Shown here piece by piece: positions 11,236 through 22,060 of a stretch of 64,000 nucleotides of DNA (positions are counted from its first letter, which is position 1; each line of letters opens with the position of its first letter). This DNA comes from Heterobilharzia americana (taxonomy: Eukaryota; Platyhelminthes; Trematoda; Strigeidida; Schistosomatidae), in NCBI GenBank assembly GCA_944470555.2, contig OX104131.1, positions 20,328,515 to 20,392,514 of the forward strand, in the 5' to 3' direction. The notes beneath the pieces were generated by a model. The model was not told the origin of the DNA. It was given only the letters and a program-made list of their open reading frames with translations, and searched no databases. The translations under genes were made by a program, and so were the position numbers.

Positions 11236-13603
11236 GGGGTATTATTTTTCATTATTATTTGACCCCTGGGTTCCTAGTAAATCATAGGGATTCAGTAGCA
11301 CGCCTCCATTACACTCTCTTCTCTGCAGTTTTTCTAACCTTGCTCCACGACTTCCCGAAAGCTTTCATTTCTTCCGCACATGATCTCTTCCAAGTCACCC
11401 TCACCACGGACGCCCAACTCGTCGTTTCCACTCAAGGGACTGGCCTGGTGCGTGACATCCCCGAACGGTCTTCTCAGTGTATGTTCAGTTCAACCTATCT
11501 CCACTTTCTTCTACTGCATGTTTGAAGAGCAATGGGTTCTTACTTGGTTCGTTGCAAGCCAGCCAGAGTTCCTTGTTGCTTATTCTTAGTATTCTGACCA
11601 TCTGATCTCCACCTACAGTAACAAGTGAGTATTGGTGGCAGCAGTTGATGAATGTCTGCAGATTGTTTGGGCATCTTCATCACCTCTGTCTTCTCTACGT
11701 TCACCTAAAGGGTGTTCCGTCTTCGCTGCATCGCCTCTTCTGTCAACTTCTTAGTTTCCGTCTGTAGATCTTCGAGTTTGTGTGCAAGGACATTAAACAT
11801 AAATCATCATCGTTGGCGAAATTCGAATATTCTTCTAGAGTCTTTTCTAGAGTCTTTTCAACAGTCTAACCAGTGTATGCTCATCTTCTCTCTCCTTGCA
11901 GTTGTTTGTTGCATGATCCAGTCCCGTCGACCACAGACAGGAAGATCATCGATGATAGTAGGCGCCAGCCTCGTCTTACTCCCGTCTGTCTTCACTTCAA
12001 ACGCGTCACTCAGCTTTCCATTGTGAATCACTCGGCATGTGGCGTCGCCATATAGCCAGTTGTTGAATGAGGTTGATAAAGGTTTTTGGCACTGAAACGG
12101 TAGTGTTGAAGCAGCTGCCTGTCAAATTACGTCTCGGTCGACGCTGTCGAAGGCCTTTTGCTAAATCGATGAGGTTGAGGTTGAGTTGACTGCTATTCTG
12201 TGCTGTGTCCTGTGATGATGCGTAGCGTTGCCTTGCGTTGCTGTGCGTTCCGATTAGATCCACACATGATTCAGTTATCCCGAAGCCAGTCAGCCTGTTC
12301 CGAACGTGATTCTGAATCCAGTGCCTTTTCCTTCTATTCTCCCAAGGATGATGCGGCTTAATAGTTTGCTCAGTTGAGGTTGTCAGCGGCATGATTCAGC
12401 AATAGTTTATGCGAAGACTTAAGTCTCCCTTCTGTGTGAGTTTGACAAGGTAGCCCTTCTTCTTTCAATCGGCAGGTACTTTAGGTTCCTTCCTTCTAAA
12501 CCTCCGTCAATAGTGGTGTGAGCATGTCCTCTGTTGTCCCTGTGTGTGTTTTCAGTTCTTCTGACGGACTTGTATCTGGTCCTGAAGCTTTCCTAGATTT
12601 TCGGACTTCTGTTTTTTTGTTGGAGGATTTGTGTTCACTGTAAGTTCTGTGTCTGAGCTGCTGATGGTATATCTGACAAGTTGGAAATTGTGGTTGACTG
12701 AAGGGTTTTGAAGTCTCTAGCGCACTGTTTCTTTGTTTTTCCTCTTTGATAAATAGATTTCTTTCTCTATCTTTCATTTTTGTCGTCTACTTTGATCTTT
12801 TCCTGGTTGTTTGATATAATGTTGTCAGGTCTCTTAACCTGCTGTAGCCTATTCCGCTTCACTTGCAAGTGTTTTGTAGAAGTGTCCTTTGTCTTTGCGC
12901 CCACTCTTCTTCACTGCTTTGTCCAGTGTAGTGTTTTAAATGTTCTGTTCAGTTCGTCTTTTCGTTGTTCACCTCTGCACTTTACTCCACTGCACTGGTT
13001 CATCTTCTGTTTCGCCACCTTCCTCTCCCTCCTCTATCAGCTTCCATGTGTCCATCGAGATCCAGGGATGTTGCTCAGTATCTCCCATAGCTGCCTTCGA
13101 TGCTCTCGAGAACATCATGATAATCACTCCAAAACTCAATATGGTCTTGGTTGTCGTTTGGTTGAGAAAATCGGAGTAGAATACTGACTCTCTAGTTGAC
13201 AGTTGTGTGAATCAACTTCCATTCCATCCGCTTTTGCAGATTTCTAGCACTTCTTTGGTATACCTTCTCCCTTCTTTGGCCATCTTTGCAGCCCTGCCAG
13301 CCAGCTTCAAACATTGTATGGAGATTACATGTCCCCATTCTTACTTCCAGTTTTATAGAGGGAGAAAAGACTTAACGGTCAATTGGCTTTCCGAAAGCCT
13401 TCGCCATTCGACGTTATTTCGCCTCTCCGATTCCAGCGAGGTACAGGTTTATTTTTATGTTTTATAATTTCTTTGTGCTCCGAAGTTTCTTTAGTAGTTA
13501 GATTAGTTTTCCGGGGTAGGGTTGGTAGACGTATGCCCAACCTTCCCTCTTTTTCCCGGCTTGAGACTGGCTAGTGACTAGTGTAGGTGTTACCTAGGTG
13601 ATG
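11236..13603 (-). mobile_element. RTE-clade LINE copy B, both ends present, internally deleted
   Basis: On the minus strand the 5' end lies at about 13603 (CACCTAGGTAAC..ACTAGCC) and the 3' end at about 11236 (ATTATT tail of the family). Peptide remnants in order are the endonuclease start (about 13340), the linker SGPDTSPSEELKTHTGTTEDML (about 12500-12600), RT remnants at 12006-12392 (QTIKPHHPWE, then RRRPRRNLTGSC from the FDSVDR region) and the C-terminal RNPR end near 11270. The span is about 2.4 kb against roughly 3 kb expected. One deletion joins the post-RT segment to the LQTFINN region near 11670. A private 12-bp tandem duplication (TCTAGAGTCTTT) sits at about 11855-11880. Several stops and frameshifts are shared with copies A and D. 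Confidence 0.85.
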
Positions 13604-13959
13604 TTGTTTTGGGGTATTACATATTTTCTAATAATAAAAAAGGGAAAATAACGCAAAGAGATATTGGGACTGGATACGAGTAATACAACTGTTCTCTCCC
13701 ACACCCAATACTTCACTGAGCCACGAAAATCAGGGTACAAAATACGGCCTGTGACTGCAAGTACAACAACAACTTTATCAGACAAATACACGGTATATAT
13801 GTATATACAAGACCCTTAGAATATGAAGCCATAAATAAAGCAATCCGATTGGTTGTATGACTTCGAATTTGTCCAGTCTGGTTATCATGCCAGTACATGC
13901 ATGAATCATGATCTGAATACAATTTCTCTATTGGATACCTTTTTGTTGCTACCCACCAA
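13604..13959 (-). other. Unassigned, LTR-like promoter signals on minus strand
   Basis: Reading the minus strand there is CCAATCGG (about 13840), TTTATTTATGG (about 13830) and a TATA-like GTATATACATATATACC (about 13795-13810), then a GT-rich stretch. This order resembles an LTR promoter, but no termini, primer site or target duplication could be found, so it is left unclassified. Confidence 0.25.
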
Positions 13960-14260
13960 CATGAAGTCTCTGAATGTTGCTTTGAGCTGTGTGGTGACAT
14001 ATTAACTGTCTGGTTGTGGTCCTGTGGATGAAAGCAATCAGTGGTTGAACATTGTATGTGACATGGTTGGAAATCGATAAGAATCGCGCAGATGTATTCA
14101 TACTTTTGTGACTTATACAGCCAGAATGTTTGCACTATCCATAATCTTCTACTTCTTTGAAATCATCCTTTTTCTACACATACGTTCCTTGTGTGTTAGT
14201 GTAAAATATGGTAACGTGAACTACTGCACTTGGTCGCGTGGCCCTACGTTGATTTCGTCC
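13960..14260. repeat. Unclassified dispersed repeat, copy 2
   Basis: Similar to 5270-5640. Shared landmarks are CATGAAGTCTCTGAATG, GTGTGGTGAC, TTTGAAATCATCCTTTTTCTAC and a final ACTGCACTTG. Class unknown. Confidence 0.45.
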
Positions 14261-17219
14261 GTTAGTTTCTGATAATTAAGGTCCCCTTGAAACTGACCTT
14301 CATTCATGTCTCCAAGAGTCCTCAATCATTGGTTCATTTTTTCTTGACGACTCCAACCTAGCTCAAACCACAAGACAGAGACCTCACAGATTGGTGCCAC
14401 GTCTTTGTCTTGCCACCATTAACCTTCTCTTGATCCAATAGTTTTTTGGATATCATTGAACGGTTAGTTAAGTGGTGGTCCACCGTGCACAACAAATGCC
14501 CAGGTCATCTTAGTTGGTGAGGTTTTGCAACCATGTTTACTAACCTACCTTCTTTGTCTAATATCATTCGCCTAACCCATAAGCTGCTCATGTGATGCGC
14601 AGTCCTACTGATATAATATTATTCACTTAGTCGTGTTCGCTAATGCAGTTACAATAATCAACACATCATAGTCAGATACAACACTCATACCAGGCTACAG
14701 AAATAAATGTTTGTCTACAAAATGTATGGGAAAGAAACGAGTACATACAGAATGCTGATGAGCATGCCAGTGAGTGAATGCACTTATCTTAGCCTATCTG
14801 GAGGTGAACTTGCTAATCATATCATCCTTCCGTTTAAAGGTAAATATCGGTTACGTAAAGTTCACAATGCTAACTATTCAAGGCAGCTTCCACTTTTCGT
14901 GATCCAGTTAACCTTGCACTAAGCTAAATAACCTGTCAGTAACCTCCAAACTATAAATAGTGCATGTACTTATAAGGATAATAGTGTGTCTTATAACGTA
15001 ACAGTCGTATGATTTTTTTAAACCATTTGCATGCACACTCAATAATAATTCAATTTTCAAATATAATACACTTTTTTTCAAAACTAGGTTAAACAGAACA
15101 AAACCTTGGCCTGTCGATCAATATTCACAATCTCATCTACTAACCTACCAGTCCTGTATAATAAACCCTGGCTAACTTCATCACTGACCAATCTGTGGTT
15201 CTACCAAACACCTGTGATCAAAAACTCGGTGTCTTTGCATATTCTACTTTAAGAGGCCAAACATCGTAGTCTCAGTTGGTGCAATATGCTTGTCCTCAAT
15301 GTGAAGTCGGATAACTCACCCATACAACATGCAACAAAGGTTAGCAAATTCGGTACTAGCAATATGCATCTGAGCCGAGATTGTGTCAACAACCAATCCA
15401 ACTAAGTAGGGTGGTAAACGCATTTCACTGCTTCACCATGTATCCCTGAAAGCGAGTTCTGCGCAGACCAGTCCTAAATAATCATCTCAAATTTAACAGA
15501 TGCAAAATTCTTGCCAAACATACATTTCTTCTTGAGTTGTTGAGAAAACTACATTTCGCTCAGCAAAACTATATGGTTCGGGTAACTCGAGTCAACCAGA
15601 CCCTTTATTTGAGTAAGTTAATCTGCAAACTAAGATACTCAGAGTTAAATCCATAGGTATATCTATAACAAAGGAGTGGCGACGACAGGTATCCTTGTCT
15701 GACATCAATAGTTACCATCACATCAGACGGGCTTACTCAACTGTGTGAATTTGAGTAGACAGCCTTCTTAGTTTTTAAATTGCGTCACACTTCTTTTAAA
15801 GTCGGACACTGACCAAGCACTACTCGATTGACAGAGCTAAATGTCACCTACAAGCTCAAAAATGTGTCAAGTGTTGACTGCTAATAAGCACGCTTGTTTT
15901 CGAAACTTGTCGAGAGATGGAGATCTGGTTGATGCATCCTCATCTAGTCTCAGAACCTGCCTGTTTTTTTCGATTTTTATTCTAGAACTCCTGTTATATG
16001 CCTTTAGTCTTTGGGTTTTCGATACAATAGTATTTCGAACTTACCCTTCAGTGAGTTGTCATGAAAAGGCTTGTATTGTGAGCCAAGTATGCATCTGATA
16101 GTTTAACTGCTGTGGTGAGGCAAGGTACTTCTGAAGCAATCACACAATGCTGTAGACAAGTAAACTCTTCTAATTATTAACGATCATAATAGTAGTCTGT
16201 GAAATTTTCATCTTTGAACACTTGATTTATTTTGATTAGTCAGCTGATCTAATCAATGGTTACATCTAATTCACAAACATTTTTCTTGATATCCCAGTAC
16301 TTGACTTCTAAAAAATCCGAGAGTATATGAATACCTATGTACCGCAATTTATACAATAAGAAGTGTGAACACTCTACCTTGATCAAAACATTTTTTTCTT
16401 TCTTTCTCTCTGATTTTTCTCTTCCATGAGATTGTTGCTTAAACTTAATGTCATTTCTACTATTTTAAAATAATATTTTCCGTTTGTATTTCACTTATTC
16501 TTCTCAAAAAGAGAATATGCGGACAAAAACAAATATTAGTTTTAATTTAACAATCTTAATTCATTCCTATTGCTTTTTCTTTTCTTTTTTATCGTTTACA
16601 TCAAATTTTACGCGTTTGCAAGTTATATACATCGCACAGAGTATTCTCAAAAAGTAATACACCACTTTTAGCTTTTATGCTTCCATAATCAAAAGCAACA
16701 TAACTATAACCATCATCATTGTTCCTTCCATCATCTCTTTTGTACATTGTATTTCCTGATGTACTGTATGTTTTCAAATGTCAAAAATGAAATAACTGGA
16801 CGTACATTATGAAAATAAACTAGGTAGAAAGAATTAATTGATAATTTGTCTTTGTTAACATTGAAAAAGAATGGATTAATATTTAAAGAAATGTTATCCA
16901 GGCTGGTTGATAACTATTATGAAATCCTTCTGAAACCTAATATTGTGGAATAAAAATCAGAAGAGTGAAAATCAAAGGATTTCTTCAACACACGATTGTT
17001 AGCCTCAATCAAATTCTGAAGTGTTATGAAGGAAACTATGTGACATCATTGTACCCGATGACTTTCAAAACTTATATACAACTAAAAGGAAGAGAAGCTG
17101 AAACTGAGATTGTCAAGATCAGTGAAAAAAGTCTTTGATAATTGATACAGGGAGGGCTGATGATCTTGATAAAAGAATACTAAAGTGTTATCTTTTAACG
17201 TAAATGTTTGATTTAGGGT
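14261..17219. other. Unassigned DNA
   Basis: No recognisable gene. 14300-15500 is less AT-rich and repeat-like in texture (for example ACTAACCTACC recurs at about 14539 and 15140), but no family could be assigned. An open frame at 15841-16098 (85 codons) has no known domain. 16380-16900 is strongly AT-rich. Confidence 0.4.
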
Positions 17220-19060
17220 CAATTGTTTTGATGATGTTATGTTCTCTGGGCTGGATGATTTAATCGTGGATTTAACCCGTTTTCACTCTAGACAACATCA
17301 GCGCAAACTTCAGAATGAAGCCAGCTATAAGATTTTCTCCGCAATTCATTTGGCAGCTTGTCCTGATGACGTTGTATGTGGTTGGTTGCTTCTATTAAAA
17401 CATTGTCAATGACTCCATGTTTAGTTCGATTGATTGTTTTGGCCACCTGAAACTTGACGTTCTTATTGTTTCTCACTGGGTGATACATTGGGTCAAGATC
17501 AATATGTCTGCTGATTTCTGATTCACCTGAATACGAAGTTTCCGAAAATTCTCTTGGATTTTTTATATTTCCTCTATCTAGGATTTTCACATTTTCCGGT
17601 CAAATTCAAGCCAAAAGTTGTCTATATGCATCGATATGAGAGAATATATGTTTTGAAGCTTCACTGCTAGTTGATGTTCATGTAGACGGATGTGAAGAGG
17701 GTGGATGACAACTTTGTCAGAAGTAGTGTTTTTCTCCTTTTCTGCAGTTTATTTGGTGAATGTTTGATTTAGCCTCCTTTGCTATTGTACCTTTTGCTCT
17801 GCATAAAGGAGAATGAAGTAATTGTGGGCTTTTGAGATACAGCGATTCCAAAAGGCTTTAGTAATCTAGTAGTGATATCGGAGACATTCTACAACTAGGG
17901 TAGGACAATGCGTTAGTTAGGTTTTGAGGTTGACTTCTTGGTTGATGACGAATTATTTGAACATCTTTAGATATCCTTCTTAAAAACAGTAATCAAATAG
18001 TTTTCTTTATTTTTCACAGGGTTGATGTATCACAGTGAGCCTTCGCTGTCTTAAACAACGACTTTATACAACTGATTTTGTGTTGTGTTTATTTGTTGCT
18101 ATTGTAGTTGAGGATATGATCCAAATGAGTTGATCTTCTGCATACTTAAGTTTTCAATTTCCCTGAATCCGTTCTATTGATGAAAAGCTCTAAAACTGCG
18201 AGTTCATCATTTGAATTTTGAATCTAATTTCATCAAAAATCTTGTTGACTATTATGTAAGCGTTTATCAGTTCGTTTCTTCTAATGATGACAAACGTGTC
18301 ATCTATATATCGGAGCCAAGATGTTAGCATGATCGACGACAATGAAACAGCTTCCATTCATCCAGTTACTGCTTCTGCAATGAGCCATGATTTAGCGATC
18401 ACATTATTGTTCTCCTTGTCTGTTTTCAGAATTTGCCATTGAATTAAAATAGGTTTAGGGCATAAATCAATTAATTCCATCAAGCTTTAACATTGCAGTT
18501 GCGTGTTCTGAGAGTTGTGCATCCCTGTTGAGGTGGATTCATTGCATTATTACTCAATTTTGGTTCAATTAAGGTGTATAGAGTTGTGATGCCAAAAGTA
18601 ACCACCAGTTCGTTATTGTCAACATGAATGTGCTTGATGCTTTACAAAAATTGTGTTGAAGGGTTGATAGAGCGGTTGCATACTTCTCGCTGATATGTTA
18701 GGTTCTTAAAGAGCTTTTTTGAAAGACTGCATTATGAGGTACCTGGAAATGAGACAGTGAGTCATAGTGGGATGTTAGGTTTGTGTTTTTTGCTTATCCA
18801 AGAAACCTGGGGAAACTTTTCCATTGGATTTCATTTGTCATTGCTTTGGTTTCGGCCGCTTTGACGAGTTTGTTCAAGGTCTTGATGAATTGGCTATCGA
18901 ACTTTTGAATGAGATTTGTCTCCGTCGGTCGATAAGCATTTGTGTCTAGGAGTACATGTTCTACCTTTTTAATGTAGTCGTCTTTACTTATGACTACTGT
19001 GATGCGTACTTTGTCAGCTAGAATCATGATGACGTTCCTTTTATTCTTCAGTTTCTTAAA
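17220..19060 (-). mobile_element. Penelope-like element 1, RT plus GIY-YIG remnants
   Basis: On the minus strand the RT N-terminal part reads ILADKVRITVVISKDDYIKK (18960-19027), continuing VEHVLLDTNAYRP and ending SFPRFLG at about 18794, where PLEs have RFYGLPKIHKP. Then come LIAEAV (about 18385) and RYIDDTFVII (18281-18312), the RT catalytic box with both Asp present, followed by IFDEIRF and LAVLELFINRT. A GIY-YIG-type segment follows (HPLHIRLHEHQLAVKL, about 17650-17710), then an intact 100-codon tail (17288-17590) with VKILDRGN, REFSETSYSG and RHIDLDPMYHP. PLEs prime with their own GIY-YIG nuclease. Many stops and frameshifts show it is dead. It resembles the schistosome PLEs (Cercyon/Perere-10 type), from memory of the family. 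Confidence 0.85.
17288..17590 (-). pseudogene. Remnant C-terminal domain of PLE 1 protein
   Basis: A 100-codon stretch still open, forming the end of the PLE polyprotein after the GIY-YIG nuclease. Visible motifs are KILDRGN (residues 2-8), REFSETSYSGE (13-23) and HIDLDPMYHPVR (30-41). The remaining half is not recognised and may include 3' non-coding sequence read through. It has no start codon of its own and is part of the element above. Confidence 0.6.
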
Positions 19061-19304
19061 AGCTGATTAGTTGAGTACGGCTTTTTTTCAGCCTAGTCAT
19101 AGGTGTGATTACTCATCGTGTTGCAATTTTTGCAATAACCTTGTGATAACTGTTCGACACGACTTTGTTTCAAATTACGAACTTGATAAGCATGTTATCC
19201 ATGGGTTATAGAACGGAAAAATCCTGATATATTCTCAACGGTAAAAAAGGCATGCAGTGGATTAAGGAGGACATCCATGAACAAATAAGTATATTAAATA
19301 CAGT
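19061..19304. other. Upstream remnant of PLE 1 or spacer
   Basis: Possibly decayed N-terminal PLE sequence on the minus strand, but no motif is convincing. Confidence 0.3.
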
Positions 19305-19560
19305 AATGATGGATAGCAGCTAGAAGTGGAGCACAGGGTGCGCATTTCATCCTATTTAGGACTCATCAGCTGGATGTATTTGGCTCCCAGTGAGTGTTGT
19401 TCCCAACGAGACTCGGACTCGGGAGCATTCGCTTCAAACGCTAGACAGTTATCCACTACACCATCAAGCCACGACAGCCACTTCTTGTGCGACGAGTTTA
19501 GTTTTATTATAATTGCTTATATTATACCGTCGTTGGTTGGACCGAATTATACTAGTAAAT
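19305..19560 (-). repeat. Sm-alpha-type SINE with hammerhead ribozyme
   Basis: Minus strand. A tRNA-like part lies at about 19400-19485 (B-box GAGTCCGAGTCTCG). The hammerhead is at 19320-19385: stem I strand ACATCCAG, core CTGATGAG (19362-19369), stem II UCCU/AGGA, GAAA (19345-19348). The cleavage triplet reads ACC instead of NUH, so self-cleavage is unlikely. A tail-like block (CCGTCGTTGGTTGGACCGAATT) lies at about 19527-19549 on the far side, so the end structure is rearranged. Confidence 0.8.
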
Positions 19561-19900
19561 ATATTAAGGCTAAGAGTTTGGAAATTAGAAGAACTTGTGT
19601 GGTTAATGAGACAATTTTTTATTTGGATAGTTTATTTGGTAGGGGCCTTCGAAATGATGGTCAGTTAAGCGAAATTCAGGACATATGAGATGTAAGGTAG
19701 TTAATAACTACAATCACTTTCTTACCGAAATTTCCTTGTGATAACAAGCTGATAGTCAATATATATAAGATGAGTAAACTAGCGTCTGGATGGTTGTTTC
19801 GGTATTTGTAATTCGTCACTGCTACAGTGGGTGGAATAGCTCGACCTCTGTTGACAGATAGGCTCCCCTGTGGATGGATCAGTATTGTTGTATATTCACG
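19561..19900. other. Unassigned DNA
   Basis: Spacer between two hammerhead SINEs; nothing recognised. Confidence 0.45.
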
Positions 19901-19904
19901 ACGT

Positions 19905-20005
19905 TATATTCGTCTTGGTGGTAAGCAGTGGAATTCACGACTGGAGTCTCGTTCTTTTTTGTACTCGTCAGCCGGATGTATCTAAACATCAGTGAGTCAT
20001 GTTGT
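19905..20005 (-). repeat. Decayed hammerhead SINE fragment
   Basis: Minus strand: ACATCCGG, core CTGACGAG (19964-19971), a weak stem II with an A-run loop, GAGA in place of GAAA, and GTC before GTGAATTCCACTGCT. The tRNA-like half is missing. The conserved ATTCCACTGCT end confirms the family. Confidence 0.75.
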
Positions 20006-20290
20006 TCTTTTTACAATCTTTTTACAAGCTTCAGTTTCGTAGTTTGCCATTTCAATTTACTTAGTTGACTAAAATTAACGCTTTAGATGGGTTACTAATA
20101 TTTTAGCGCAGCTGAATTTTTCAATAATTGGTGTATATTTCTTCAATTACGACTGAAGAATTGCATCTGACCTACTCTCTGTTGCAATCACCTTTATTCA
20201 AGGGTATCAACGGATTTTATGTACGAATAAACACTTAAAAGTTTCTAGGCATATTTTGAAGCTAACGAATGTTTTCTGAGTGAAACATAA
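20006..20290. other. Unassigned DNA
   Basis: Nothing recognised. Confidence 0.45.
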
Positions 20291-20560
20291 CTCAACTGTC
20301 ACAGCGTCATTTACCACAACTTGTATGTTGACATTATAGATCCGACATTTTTTTTATCGAGAAAGTATAGTAGATTTTATCCAAGAAAATTGATGTATGA
20401 CATAGATCAGAAGGATGAGACTGTCATTATACAGCTAGGATGTATGTCTAATGAACGCCCACACCTTCCATATATGTTATTGACTGGAATTGTTAGTACA
20501 TATTCACAATATTATTTTCAAAATTGCCATAATATTTCAGACTGTAATTTTGTCATGTAG
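20291..20560 (+). CDS. Weak candidate exon, unrecognised protein
   Basis: Open from just after a TAA (20288-20290) to a TAG at 20558-20560, about 89 codons with no ATG near its start. A plausible acceptor (CTCAACTGTCACAG) ends at 20304. The peptide includes YVDIIDPTFFLSRKYSRFYP and later LGCMSNERPHLPYML, a balanced composition for such an AT-rich region. No family is recognised and no partner exon is seen, so chance remains likely. Confidence 0.2.
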   Translation, partial: LNCHSVIYHNLYVDIIDPTFFLSRKYSRFYPRKLMYDIDQKDETVIIQLGCMSNERPHLPYMLLTGIVSTYSQYYFQNCHNISDCNFVM

Positions 20561-21411
20561 TAGGCAATTTTTTTGTAGTTTCCATGCACTCGTCGGTTTG
20601 CTTTTAGTGCGACTAATTATATTCCTGTCTGTTTTAACGCTAGTAAATTTTCACAGATACTACAGATAAAAAGATGATCAATTCCAACCTTGCATTTATA
20701 AAATAGGACTATGAGTAATATAAACAATTATCAGGATTATATATCCTCTAAGCTTCGTAGGATAAACATAATATACATTTTCATAACTCTAAACTCGGAA
20801 CATTTGAGAAATTTGCGATAAAATGCTTTGTTTATTCAGTTAGAATTGAATGTAGAATATGGATTCTGCATTAAACTAGTTAACTAGTTAATAATACGCA
20901 GTTATGATGACTTTACATGAAAGCATACGCTGTGATTGTGTAAAGAAGTATTTACCAGTTAGAAAATGATTTATAAAGTCCAGAGGAGATGGTGAAAGTG
21001 AAACAAGACAATAAATAATGATCATTCAAAACTTGGGACAATTAAGTGACATGATGAACATATAAAGTAATTTCAGCATAACCAAATCAGTACTTGGTGA
21101 AACTCATTTGGTATTATTATATTGCTGCAAAGACAGTACAAAGTTTACAGTGAATTTCCGCATTTCATGGATGGATAGATATTTAATAGCAGTGGTAGAC
21201 GAATTTCGCTGGCAGTTCTGACGTTTTCTAAAAACGAATCATGTGGTTAATTTATTTCGAAAACCGGCTTTTCTAAGTAGCTACTACTGAAATTTGTCGT
21301 TAGGCACAGATGAATGAACAATCTTAGCATTCATCCCTACTTTAATTAGTGACAACAAATACTAGACTTGGAGAATTTATTACGAATATGTAACTTTTCC
21401 AAAATGTAACT
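20561..21411. other. Unassigned AT-rich DNA
   Basis: No gene or repeat recognised. Confidence 0.5.
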
Positions 21412-21460
21412 GGTCAAATGCGCATCATGGATTCCACTGCTAGCCTCTATCTATCAATAG
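21412..21460 (+). repeat. 3' half of a hammerhead SINE
   Basis: Only AAATGCGCATC followed by ATGGATTCCACTGCTAGCC is present, that is the end of the ribozyme from the GAAA flank through the cleavage site. The core CTGANGA and the tRNA-like part are absent, as expected for 5' truncation. Confidence 0.7.
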
Positions 21461-21684
21461 TTTCAAAAATAGAGGGAATCACTTTACGAACTAGAATTCA
21501 TTTGGTATAAGGACGTCACTGATATTCCAAAAAACTACATTGAGTTCTTTTGTTCAGAATATGCTTTAGTTTTTTTCAGCCTAACAGTTATTTTATTTGC
21601 ATAGCATTAAATTGGTATCGTGCAACATTTTAAGATGAACAATATTAAAAGGAGTTCACAGTGGACTGAAATCAGTTAAAGGGA
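21461..21684. other. Unassigned DNA
   Basis: Nothing recognised. Confidence 0.4.
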
Positions 21685-21835
21685 TATTGGAAACATGGGA
21701 GCACTGGACAGCTGTTTTGTCCTAGTATGGGACATAGTGCAACCATCATCTAATGTCGTCGCTGAGTATTTGTCCTCATGGTCACCAGGTTTTTCCCACC
21801 AGTCATGACTTCTCATTGGACGGAGGTCGCGCCAT
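21685..21835 (-). repeat. Second SINE family, internally deleted copy
   Basis: Minus strand head CCAATGAGAAGTCATGAC (about 21835) leads to GGTTGCACTATG, then jumps directly to the tail TCCCATACTAGGAC..CAGCTGTCCAGTGCTCCC (about 21697-21742). Compared with the copy at 23290-23590 the whole tRNA-like middle is missing. The join falls between two occurrences of GCACTA, consistent with a microhomology deletion. Confidence 0.75.
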
Positions 21836-22060
21836 GTCATGAAGTGACAGAAGCAGGAAATACAGTGAACTCCAACTCAGCAGCTCAATGGTGACGTGCT
21901 TGCCATGGAACCTGGGAGTCCTGGGTTAGATCCCTGGCGGGGCGGGGTCATGGGTTTGCACTTCTAAGGGGTCCCATACTAGGATGAAACAGCCGTCCAG
22001 TGCTCCCAGATCTTCAGTGCTCCTCAAACTGATGCTAGTTCACAATGAATTCCAACTAGA
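21836..22060 (+). repeat. Second SINE family, with hammerhead-like tail
   Basis: A tRNA-like body has an A-box-like part (GCTCAATGGTGACGTGC, about 21884) and a B-box-like part (GGGTTAGATCCCTGG, 21923-21937). The tail at 21957-22008 reads GCACTT, CTAAGGGG, UCC/GGA stem with ATACTA loop, TGAAAC, GTC, CAGTGCTCCC. This has the order of a type I hammerhead, with stem I GCACT/AGTGC in place of the Sm-alpha CCAG/CTGG. The core is mutated here. It lies head-to-head with the copy at 21685-21835. Confidence 0.75.

Noticed and set aside
11712..12055. Plus-strand coding frames of 104 and 60 codons
   Set aside because: They are antisense shadows of RTE copy B. The same frames appear antisense to copy D at 30371-30636.
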